Below, in pieces: positions 47,747 through 58,021 of a stretch of DNA of 64,000 nucleotides (the first letter of the stretch is position 1; every line of letters starts with the position of its first letter). A program made the position numbers and the translations under genes. Source of the DNA: Bisporella sp. PMI_857 (Eukaryota > Ascomycota > Leotiomycetes > Helotiales > Helotiaceae); assembly GCA_021307315.1 (NCBI GenBank), contig JAJSPD010000026.1, positions 124,001-188,000 of the forward strand. Reading direction: 5' to 3'. Below the pieces are notes generated by a model that worked only from the letters and a program-made list of their open reading frames with translations, did not search any database and was not told the origin of the DNA.

Positions 47747-49008
47747 ATGGCGTGGCCAGAACCGAGAAACACGGGAATGCTCTATAGGAGAGTAGGCAGA
47801 TCGGGACTTCATGTCTCAGTTCTAGGATTGGGAAGCTGGCTCACGTAAACATTCTCCTGCTTTTGTCTAGAATTCTGCTAAAATGAACAGATTTGGAGGT
47901 CATGTCGAAAATGGTTGGTAGCATCACATGACCGTGGTTGATCGAGAATTAACCAAACTGGCAGAGCTCACATTTGCATGCATGAAGCAGGCATACGATT
48001 GTGGTATAAACTACTTTGACACGGCTGAGAGGTACTGAGTTCTGAAATTCAAAACGTTCACTGCTGACAAGGTATTTAGTTATGCTGGTGGACAGTCTGA
48101 GATAATGGTTGGAAAAGCAGTAAAGAAGTACGGCTGGAAGCGTAATGATATTGTCATTAGCACAAAACTTAACTGGGGTGGTGCTAATGGGGAAGTTCTG
48201 GTGAACAACCACGGTCTATCACGTAAACATGTGATTGAAGGCCTCAAAGCATCATTAGAGCGTCTTCAGATGGACTATGTCGACATCGTCTATGCACACC
48301 GCCCTGACCGCTTAACTCCCATGGAAGAGACCGTACGAGCATTCAACTATGTGATCGACAACGGCCTCGCTTTCTATTGGGGCACCTCAGAGTGGTCAGC
48401 TGATGAGATCAGCGAAGCTTGTGGCATAGCTAAGCAGCTTGGTCTAATCGCTCCTATAGTCGAGCAGCCATTGTACAATATTTTGGATAGGAAAAAGGTG
48501 GAAGGCGAATTTCAGCGCTTGTACGAGAGACAAGGCCTTGGTTTAACAACCTTTTCCCCATTGAGATTTGGTCTACTGAGTGGGAAGTATAACGATGCGC
48601 TTCATGGCCCACCTGCTGGAAGTCGTTTTGCCGAAAGCAAAGACAAGTTTGCGGATTTCATGCGGGAGAATTATGGCAATGATGAGTGGAAAGCGAATGT
48701 TGCTAAAGCTGCAAGCTTAAAGGTCAGTTCTACCCCGTTTTCCCTTACCTGATGTCATCTCGTTTCGCTCACACATACATCAGCCCATCGCAGAGAGGTT
48801 AGGCATTTCGCAGTCTCAGCTAGCATTAGCATGGTGTTTGAAGAATCCAAACGTCTCATCTGTCATCACAGGTGCCTCGAGGCCGGAACAGATTGTCGAA
48901 AATGTGAAGTCTATTCAGATTTTGGATAAGTTGACTGCAGAGATTCTGAAGGAGATCGATGATCTGGTGGGGAGTAAACCGACATTAGACCCTGCGAGGC
49001 AGGATTAA
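47747..49008 (+). CDS. Aldo/keto reductase, Kv-channel beta-subunit type (AKR6-like)
   Basis: Exons 47747-47844, 47891-47913, 47965-48031, 48080-48722 and 48784-49008 join to 351 residues; exon 2 has only 23 nt. The AKR catalytic tetrad is readable: Asp in NYFDTAE, Tyr in SYAGGQSE, Lys in ISTKLNWGG and His in VYAHRPDRLTP. The NADPH-binding tail has SSVITGASRPEQIVENV. The WGGANGE and YNILDRKKVEGEF segments are those of the Kv-beta subgroup. It would reduce an aldehyde or ketone with NADPH. Position next to the regulator suggests it handles an aldehyde made by the neighbouring dioxygenase, for example sulfonate-derived. Confidence 0.92.
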
Positions 49009-49722
49009 ATAGTGACAGCCTCATGTTTCTGTACATATACATAGATGAAACCATAAACCACAAACTGTGTGTGGCGACCATTGTCCGATCTATTGGTTGT
49101 TTAAAGTGAGTTTGTTTAATTTGGTCTATCGTCTTCGTTTCATACATTTAGTTTATCCCAATGAAACTACAATACTGAAAAAAGAAACCCCCAAACCAGC
49201 TCCAGCCCGTCCAAGTCAGTCGCCACTCATGCAGTGCTTAAATATCATTCCACGCAGAAAGGTTAGCTCAAGACTAGAAGTTGCCCATTCGTTACGACTC
49301 ATTCATATCACAATCTCATGCTAACAGTGGCTAGATTTGATGGTATTGCAAACGCAGACTAGATTCTTGTAGGCCGTATATCAGATAGCGCAGCGAGTGG
49401 CCGTGTGCAGATAGGTGTAAATTCGGTAGAAAATCATGAGTGTTTGGCCTTTTTTTGGTGGCTTTTGATCAAGTTTCGGTTTGCTGGATGCTGAACTGGC
49501 GTGTCTTGTTCACATTTACGCTACGAAAGTCTGGAATAGTGCCCCGTTTCTCGGTATGCCGATGGCTGGGTGCGTTTATATATTGTGATGTGGGGAATTG
49601 TTGGCACGGGTCAGATCTTTGGTCTTGTTTGTATTGATATGTTCACCCGACTTTATGGAGCTTCATCTGGTTGAACGCATACAGCAGTATCACCGCGTTC
49701 TTGTACGCTAAACAATCTGTTC
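49009..49722. other. Intergenic, no gene seen
   Basis: 3' flanks of two converging genes. Short open frames only. Confidence 0.35.
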
Positions 49723-51098
49723 TCACACGGGCGTGTTGCCGTTGATTTTAGAAGCAGATGCTCTCTCCATTTCACGCCTCGCCTTCTCTGCTTTTGCTCT
49801 AATGCTCCTTGTGTTATACGCCGTTTTCCAGAATTTCTTGTGGGAGATATCGCGAATGCTTTGGGCTTGGTATTCTAGGCCTGCTGGGGAAAAAGTTTGT
49901 AACATTGCTAATCCAGCTGTCGGGACCCACTTCTCTAGTTCTATCGGAGCACCATGCGTGTTAGCAATATTCTGGTCAGTTCTTATGGCTTCCAGCCATT
50001 CCGGAGCACCGTCCCTCGAAGACATTGTATCGAGCCATTTTGGCAACGACGTTCCATCCCCAGTTTGCTCTGCCGCCATGCAAATAGGTCAGAAATATCA
50101 TCTTGCGCTTGGTCAAGGTTCACATCTAAATCAACGTCATCTTCGACGTATTGGCGTTTGCCAATTATCGTGAGCATTCGCGCAAACTTTTTAAGATGAA
50201 AGCCATAAGTACTCGGATCTCTGGCAACTCTAGCAGCATAAACATTTTGCAACATGCCAATGCCACCCACGCCAACAAGATACCATGCGTGAGCCTTCAG
50301 TCCAGAGACACTTATGAGAATACATATCCATACAACCGCCAGTATCAAGGATATCGCAGGAGTTTCTAGATGGGGGATTGAGGTAGAAGTTGCTAACGTC
50401 TCAGGCGCCTTTCAACAAACAAGGACCATAATATGGAGGTGTCCATTGCCTCTGGTCAAACAAAATACGCTCTCCGAATTCAAAGTCCGCCCTGCCCATT
50501 TCTCTTGCTTCCATTAGGGCAAGACCGTCGTAATCAGAGAGAGGAGATTCCCACAGACCACAATCATTATTACTCCCCAGTCTCCATGTAAAAGCAACGC
50601 TACAAGAGCAATTCCGGCTTGCACACATATCGTCGCCCAGCCCATCCACCAAATGAAATCAAGACTTGGCATAGATGGCAGCTCCAACTCAGAAATATCG
50701 ATTCGGACTGACTCAGCCTTTCCTGTCAAGGACGTGCTTGGAAGATCTCCATTAACAGGCTCGCTGGCACCAACGGGATACTTTTCTTCATGGTCCCGTA
50801 ACAGGCGACCAAGCAACCAAGACTAGTTTGTCCTGGGGAATGTGTTCGCACAATTCACGATTATTGAAGGGATATCACTGATTGGCATCAACCTTCTGTC
50901 ACCTACCGCTGATAAAAGATTGCTGAATCCATAAGCCACCCAGCCGAATGAGAATTCAACAGGTGCTACACCAATACAAGGTCCTTGTTTACCAAAAGGG
51001 TTAAAGGCGTACCTGACAAGCTGAGCGATAGCCTTTTGAACAGTGTTGCCGCCGATCAATAGAAGTAGACTCAAAATGTCGCTTGGATTCGCCCACTG
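49723..51098 (-). pseudogene. Polytopic membrane protein gene with three in-frame stops
   Basis: From 51098 to 50124 one frame reads continuously as a fungal integral membrane protein. It begins QWANPSDILSLLLLIGG, then LVRYAFNPFGKQGP and WLLGRLLRDHEEKYPVG, paired hydrophobic helices, and AWYLVGVGGIGMLQNVYAARV. It is broken by TAG (50823-50825), TAA (50514-50516) and TGA (50412-50414). A 56-bp intron (50068-50123) then leads to the last exon 50067-49723, which has no further stops. Residues around the TAA (LITTVLP, then WKQEKWAGR) show normal coding on both sides. The first exon is not found. The protein family is known only as a fungal hypothetical. Confidence 0.75.
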
Positions 51099-51696
51099 GC
51101 TTCAGAATTCTTGAAGAGTAGCGGTGGACATTATATTATTGGAGGAGTTGCGGCCTCTCCACGGCCATTTTCGTCTTCAAACTCTTTTATTCGCAGGTTT
51201 ATCTATTATCTATATCTACTTGTGCACAGCCTCAAGCCTGGCTTGTCTTGCACGCAGAACGTGCAAGCATCCATTGGGACACCTTTCGCCCGTCACGTTA
51301 CACGGCTTGGGAAGCGATTGGACTCCAATCAAGATAAGCCCCTGACTGTCACCATGTTCGAAAATGGCGCACCTGGGTCGCATGTAAATTCAGCCTCACC
51401 ATTTGCCCGATGATCATTCTTAGCGAGCCATTCTGCAACGATACCTCCTTACCTACTGGAAAGCGAGACTTTGGATGATTTTCTGGCCCACATTCATTTT
51501 CTAGAGTGCCACTGTTTGTAAACTAGATCTCACGAATACTTTGTGCCTTCATATGTAGAAGCCTAACGATCTCTGGAGGCAGACTCTCCGTTTGGCAACA
51601 CATGAACGGCCCAAATACATTGACAGCAATCTTACAATACATATATAAACAGGGTACATCTGTGTGGCATAACAAGGCTCGTAATCTGAGCCCAGG
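51099..51696. other. Intergenic
   Basis: No gene seen. It includes the promoter of the NACHT/ankyrin gene and presumably the lost 5' exon of the membrane pseudogene. Confidence 0.35.
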
Positions 51697-54600
51697 ATGG
51701 CAGAAGATCGTAAGCAGCCCTCCGCTTTTTATTCTATTTGACCAAACTTTCATCTGTACACTCCTATTCAAATGTGTTGAAGGTGCACCTTTCTGTCATA
51801 CTTCCATATGTTAACACTTTAATAGATCTAAAGTATGCTTTCCGGAAGATATTGGAAGCGCTTGCGAATTGCGACTGGTTTGGGCAGAAAGATGCTCCAA
51901 CTATCTTCGTTGTCTACGCCCATGATAACGCTCAAATTGGAGAAGCGTATGGCAAGGTCGCGCAAGCCTTGGTCAAATTCTTAATAGAGATCCGAGCGAG
52001 GGTGCTTTCAGACATGTCACCAACCTTCCGACTACTTCAGGATTCACGCGATGAAGGCACCACTGCAGCTCATGACATATTGTCAAATCAATTCTGCTTG
52101 CTACCTCCAATCACACCATTTGGACCTTATGATCCTATAAGTAGCGTTGATAAGGTCATCATATGCTGCTCTGAAGTCCTCGAGCAGTATCAGCTGGATG
52201 ATCGAATGAAGACATACATTGAAGAAATAAAGGTCACTTATTTCGCCGCCCGACAACGTGGCGATTCGTGGAAAGCCATCAAAGAGAAGATTCGAGAGAT
52301 CGAGAACAAATACCGAAGTGACAAGGGCTTTCATCATGTAGTGACAGAATTAGCTTTCTTGAACATACGTTCGCAAGAAATGGGCACCGAAAGTATTATT
52401 CCAATCGTGTTTAATGGCAATGGCATCAGTTATTTACCATATTGGGGCAATCGCGAACCGATATTTCTCAAAGCTCATATCACAAAGGTGACTTCCTTCA
52501 CGTTTCAAAAATTGCACAAACTATATTTCAAGATCCTTCATAGAATATACGAGGCTAGATCTGGCGATATCCAAGAGTTTGGAAATTGCTATGCCAATTG
52601 CGCAGAAATCATGGTCGCTGCCAAATCAACCAATCCACTTGATGAAAATGATGTGCTAGCACAAGCTCGGATAGGAATTATAGTGGAAGTGGAGATAGGA
52701 AAAGCGATCACTCGTGTGAATTCCCACGGCTTGGCTACCCAACGGAGGGAGCCACAAGTTCGCCGATGTGAGTTATAAGGAGCTCCTTTTGTCAGCTGAC
52801 ATGTTTGACGTGTGACATAGTATTACTCAATCTACTTGATTTCCCTGAGATGGATGTCCGAGAAAACCAGATTCATGATGCAGAAAACGATTCTTGTAAC
52901 TGGATTACAAAGCATGAAGCCTATATACTTTGGCGGAGGAAGAACGGAGGGGTCCTGGGGATTCGAGGAAAACCTGGAGCAGGGAAATCAACGTTGACGA
53001 AAAGGGTCTTTAACCTGCTGTCTGGCATGGGCAAAGATCAACATGTTGTAATTGCTTTTTTTTTCCACCGACGAGGAACAGCTATTCAGTACTCCCTAAT
53101 CGGCATGTATCGAACATTGCTATACAGACTCCTGGAGCAAATTCCAGAAGCAGGCCAAGAATTCTGGGAGCTGGCTGAGAGAAAGCAAAAGTTGAAGCAG
53201 CGGAACGACCAAAGTAAGGACGTCGTCCTAGATTGGAATTCCGGTGAATTACGACAAGCACTTACCAAGGCTTTACTCCGTGCTTCAAAACTTCGTCCCA
53301 TCAAAATAGTTGTAGATGCTCTTGATGAGGCAGGTAACAGTGAAGCTCAGGAGATAATACTGTACCTCCGAAAAATAAACAAAGATCTTTTAAATTTAGG
53401 TGGTCATGTATCCATCTGCTTCTCATGTCGACATTACCCAGTTATCGCATCGGACGAGGGCTTTGAGATTTTTGTTGAGATGCATAATACGGAAGATATA
53501 TCCAAAGATGTTTCATGGAAACTCGCACATTTGATAGATTGCAGAGGACCATTGGATAAGAAGCTGCATGTGCTAAAGAAGTTACACCCCATAATCATGG
53601 AGAAAGCATCCAGTATCTTCATGTGGGTGGTACTCGTTGTTCCGCTTGTCGCACGATGGTTCAACGATGGAAAGTCGTTAGAAAAAATAAAGGCAAATCT
53701 TAGTAGGGTACCAGAGGACCTCAATGAAGTATATCGACATATCATTACGCAGGTTGTAGATCAGTCAGGATTACAGCAGAGTCTGCTTTTAATGCAGTGG
53801 ATTTTCTTTGCTAAGCAGCCTCTCTCTTTAGCTGACATGAGATATGCTCTTGCTTCGGATGACGCCGCTATACATATAGGACAGAAGTCTTGTGAAGACT
53901 CAGAAGACTTCATAGACAGCGACGAGCGAATGCATAAATTGATCACCAGTCTCACAGGGGGTTTGGCCGAGGTAATTCGTCTAAAGGGAATTGAAAAGAT
54001 CCAATTTGTTCATCAATCTGTCAACGACTATCTTTTACGAGACCAATTCCGATCGCTTCAAGGTGCAAGTTCCGAGAATTTCATCGGGGAGGCGCACGAT
54101 CGACTCTGCCGTTCTTGTATCAACTATTTCAGGCTTGAGAGGGCTAACTTACATAATGAAATCATTGCTAAGAATTTTGCTAACTCGGTTCCTTTCTATG
54201 GTTACGCGGTTCGATACTGGGGTCCACATGCCACCAAGGCGGAATTCAATAATGTAGCACAGCACGGCCTTGTGGAGCAATTCGAATGGCCGGAAAACGG
54301 TGACACTGGAACTTGGAAGACCTGGCTCAAAGCATATAAATCAAATTTTGTCACGGAATTCATCGATAGGAATAATGACCATTACGGCCTTAAATATGAG
54401 CCTATCGATCATGCAAGTCTTCTAAGCGTTGTATCCGTTTTTCACCTTAGATCAACGCTAGTGGAGCTGCTCAGGCGCGGGCAGAGCCTCGAGAAGAGAA
54501 ATTCTAATGATATGACTGTTCTTCACATTGCTGCGCAGAGAGGGGACAACTTAGCGGTGGAAATGCTGTTGCAAGCCGGTGCTGACCCAAATGCAATGTA

Positions 54601-55354
54601 TAATGGAGGCGGAGATCTTGGCAATGTGCTAGAGGTAGGTATAATCGAAGGTCATTCTATACAAGTAGTGCAGCTACTCCTAAACGCCGGCGCTGACCCA
54701 AATGTAAAATTAAAGTATTTTGGCAGCGCTTTGCAAGCAGCTGCATGCTATTGTAACATTGATATTGTGCAGCTGCTTTTAGATGCTGGGGCCAATGTGA
54801 ACCAAGAAGGAGGACCATATGGCAACGCTTTGCAAGCAGCTGCACGCTATTGTAACAATGATATTGTGCAGCTGCTTTTAGATGCTGGGGCCAATGTGAA
54901 CCAAGAAGGAGGAACATATTGCAACGCCCTGCAAGCAGCCGCATGCCATTGTGACATAGGTGTTGTGCAGCTGCTTTTAGATGCTGGGGCCGACGTGAAC
55001 CAAGAAGGAGGAGCATATGGCAACTCTTTGCAAGCAGCCGCATACCATTGTGACATTAGTGTTGTGCGGCTGCTTTTAGATGCTGGGGCCGACGTGAACC
55101 AAGAAGGAGGAACATATGGCACTGCCTTGCAAGCAGCGTCTTACCGCAATTATTTTGAGGTGGTTGAGTTGCTTCTGAATTTCGGGGCTAATGCTAATGC
55201 GAGAGGCGGAAAGTATGAAAGTCCTCTAGGAGTGGCAAAGAGAAACAATAGGTTGTGGAAATCTGGGTCTGAGGATCAGAAAAATAGATGGATGAAAAGT
55301 GCCGAAGCAATTATCAAACTGCTATTAGGTGCCGGAGCAGAAGATACCGGCTAA
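51697..55354 (+). CDS. NLR-like protein: TIR-like N-domain, NACHT, ankyrin repeats
   Basis: Exons 51697-51709, 51826-52767 and 52821-55354 join to 1162 residues. The 13-nt first exon encodes MAED and supplies the only start in phase. Residues about 20-250 look like a TIR/SEFIR-type fold: TIFVVYAHDNAQIGEAYG, then VDKVIICCSEVLEQY and SIIPIVFNG as successive strands. The NACHT follows with Walker A GKPGAGKST (about residue 370) and Walker B IKIVVDALDEAG (about 480), then a winged-helix-like FVHQSVNDYLL. From about 880 there are ankyrin repeats, four almost identical. Fungal proteins of this plan act in self/non-self recognition and cell-death signalling. The TIR-like call rests on pattern only. 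Confidence 0.88.
54722..55117 (+). repeat. Near-identical 99-bp ankyrin-coding repeats
   Basis: Four 33-codon units start at 54722, 54821, 54920 and 55019, with a degenerate fifth at 55118. Each reads G-N-A-L-Q-A-A-A ... VVQLLLDAGADVNQEGG. Differences fall mostly in the ARYCNND/ACHCDIG segment, while the LLLDAGA block is nearly unchanged at the DNA level. Confidence 0.9.
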
Positions 55355-55913
55355 GATCCGAGGACAAGGATGGCTGGATGTCCTTGGTAATGGAGCCCTG
55401 GTTATTCTTGCTGATATTGCTTAACTTGAGAAAATGCGGCGAAGGATCAAGGCATATGGCTATCGCTGTATAAGCGGGACATTCAATAAATTAGCCACTT
55501 TTCAGTATGACCTTACTATAATGTTGACACGAGAAGCCTTTCCTAGACATCTCTTCAAAGGCATTTCCCCAGAAATTCTTCCGTTCGTGATTTCTTCCCT
55601 CTGCATGGCATCGCAATTGAAAAACTGACCTGCTAAAGTCTGAAGTCAAAAGTACTTTGACGGTGTTTCATGTAATCATCCATCTACCACACAAAACAGA
55701 GACGGACAGCTTCAAGAAATATCATTTTCGGAAAGGTTGTTGATTTTTTATGAAAGCAGACCTGAAGATTTAATCCTAGTTGGTTATTTAGTCTAGTTTT
55801 CGCGAATACATGACAGGTTTAGCATATGCTGACAGACCTGTGTAGTCTCCGTATTGCTCATTCCTCTGATACTCGTATATAGAGATTTGTTTGCCAAGGC
55901 TCATTCTTATGAA
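55355..55913. other. AT-rich 3' flank of the NLR-like gene
   Basis: No gene seen. Confidence 0.35.
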
Positions 55914-55922
55914 TAAAATCAA
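55914..55922. repeat. Target-site duplication, left copy (TAAAATCAA)
   Basis: Identical to 57232-57240 and directly abutting the inverted terminus CGGCAAATATC. Confidence 0.8.
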
Positions 55923-56369
55923 CGGCAAATATCTGATATACCATCGTTTTGTTGACAAATATCCCATATACCATCAAAGTGGTATATGAGATATTTGTCA
56001 ACATTCATTGTAAAGCCTGTAATACACTCTGTAGCAACTACGCTGTAACAATCACAATACACGCTGCAGAAATATATACTGAAACAATGCAATTACAAAT
56101 ACAAATTAAATATAGTATAACTTTTATTAATTTATATCGATATATTATATATTGCTAGTTTATCTATTGTTACAGCGTGTATTGTAGTCGCTACAATGTA
56201 ATTGCTACAACGTATTTAACTCGTAATTGTAAATGTATTGCTATAGCGTGTATTGTGATTGCTACAGTGTAGATACACAAAAAAACGATGGTATATAAGA
56301 TATATTAGTGTTTCTCATATACCATCGTTTTGTCATTAAGTATCTGGAATACCACTGTTTTGTGCCAAG

Positions 56370-57136
56370 TATGGCATGACATAACAACCAACGTGCAACA
56401 ACGCAAAATAAAGTAATGGAATATGATATGTGATCAAATTTCAAATCGCAATTAGAAATCAGCTATTAGTTTCAAAAAATACTTGACCAAAAAAAAGTAA
56501 AAATTCAAAGCAATACGTTTTTAGCTGACTTTTTTGGCCGACCTGATTAATTTAACTAGTATAATTAACATTTCTGGCTAACGTTTTTAGTTAGTTGTAT
56601 TGTAGTTGAGTAACAATAAAGTATTAAAGAAATAATCTTAAAAAAAGAAGTAATATGTACAAGAAGTAAAAAAAGTTATGCAAAAAGAGTTATGTAAAAA
56701 AGAATTATGTAAAAGAAAGTATGTAGAGAAAAGTTACATGCAGCTTTTTTTTCTTTTTGTGTTAGGAATCGGTTTGCGTAAACAGGCTAAAAAGCTAGAA
56801 ATCTCTTTTTTTCATTTACGGCTTACAAGCTTGTACTTTTATCGCTGCGATACTTTTACAGATCCTTTAATTAATTCCTTGCTTAATAAACTCTACTCAA
56901 CTACAATACAACTAGCTAAAAACATTAGCCGGAAATGTTAATTATGCTAGCTAAATTAATAAAATCGGCTAAAAAAGTCAGCTAAAATCGTATTGCTTTG
57001 AATTTTTGATTTTTTTTGGTTAAGTATTTTTTGAAACTAATAGCTGATTTCTAATTGCGATTTGAAATTTGATCAAATATTATATTCCATTACCTTATTT
57101 TGCGTTGTTGCACGTTGGTCGTTAGTTCATGCCATA
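56370..57136. repeat. 243-bp internal inverted repeat
   Basis: The left arm 56370-56612 starts TATGGCATGACATAACAACC and the right arm 56894-57136 is its imperfect reverse complement. They share long identical blocks such as ACGTGCAACAACGCAAAATA and GATCAAATTTCAAATCGC. The 281-bp loop between them is AT-rich and holds no gene. Confidence 0.9.
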
Positions 57137-57231
57137 CAAGAGACAAATGGTGGTATATGAGATATTCGGCAAAAAAAGTGTGGTATATGAAATATTTGGC
57201 AACAAAACGATGGTATTTGAGATATTTGCCG

Positions 57232-57240
57232 TAAAATCAA
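57232..57240. repeat. Target-site duplication, right copy (TAAAATCAA)
   Basis: Identical to 55914-55922 and directly following the terminus GATATTTGCCG. Confidence 0.8.
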
Positions 57241-58021
57241 TCCACATATTGGGAGAAGAGCCTCATGGAAACTTTCCTCAATATAAGGCTCTATAGCTTT
57301 AGTCACGAGATGGTTTATGGTAGCTACCTATACCAAAGTTCCTACAATAGGCTAATGTGCAGATCGCCAAAAATATTCCCGCTGGATGTGGGGAATGCTT
57401 GTTGCAGATCACCGGCCACGCCACACTAGGATATGAAAACCATCTATATTTAATGCTTTGTTTCACCAAAAGATATTTAAAAGTCAGTCATTATCGTGAA
57501 TTGGAGTACGTGCAAAGAATCACACATGTATGGATAGCTCAAGACGAGACAATTGCCACTACAAAGAAGCAACCCAAATTTCTCTGGAGTATCTTAAAAT
57601 GGATGATCGCATGTCCATTTCTATAATGCCAAGCTAAACGGCAGTTGAGAATATATTAAGAAAATGAAACAGCATAGTTGCCCACCGTATCGGTGATATT
57701 CCTTTCGACCTTAGACTTCCAAGATCCATAGCCTCTTATGGATATATTGAAACTGGAGAACAGTGGTCAATCGGTGGTCGGCTACGTTTATGTCTCTCAA
57801 TCATGTGTGATACAAAGGGAACGTAGAATTGGCTAAAGAACACCGAGAATTGAGCACCATTCAAAAACGCCTGCTCTAGAAATATATTTGGAGGTAATGA
57901 TCTGATAGACATGATGGAAAACATGGCTATTAACCGGATTGCATGTTATGTAAAGCTTTATCCCATCCTCGTTCTTGAACACTCGCAAGGGAAACACTAG
58001 TCCCCTAAAATAAAGATCAAA
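57241..58021. other. Intergenic
   Basis: A frame at 57357-57626 (89 codons) has no recognisable features. The rest is the esterase promoter. Nothing else is seen. Confidence 0.35.

Larger units (their letters stand above)
55914..57240. mobile_element. Non-autonomous TIR transposon with 9-bp target duplication (Mutator-like)
   Basis: The 9-mer TAAAATCAA occurs as a direct repeat at 55914-55922 and 57232-57240. Between them, an element of 1309 bp begins CGGCAAATATCTGATATACC and ends with its inverse, GGTATTTGAGATATTTGCCG. The terminal inverted match continues through ACCATCGTTTTGTTG and further 30-bp sub-repeats of the type GGCAAATATCTCATATACCA. Inside lie two 243-bp arms in inverted orientation (56370-56612 and 56894-57136). 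No transposase frame is present, and the DNA is very AT-rich. A 9-bp duplication with long inverted termini fits the Mutator (MULE) group; the family call is inference. Confidence 0.85.

Noticed and set aside
51602..51814. ATG at 51602 as the start of the NLR-like gene
   Set aside because: Its frame reaches the donor in phase 0 and would read a stop in the next exon; the ATG at 51697 gives the required phase 1.
54657..55122. Minus-strand repetitive open frames over the ankyrin repeats
   Set aside because: They are shadows of the 99-bp repeats, which are a multiple of three and so keep all frames periodic.
57357..57626. 89-codon frame beside the transposon as a transposase remnant
   Set aside because: No DDE-type or zinc-binding pattern, and it lies outside the target-site duplication.
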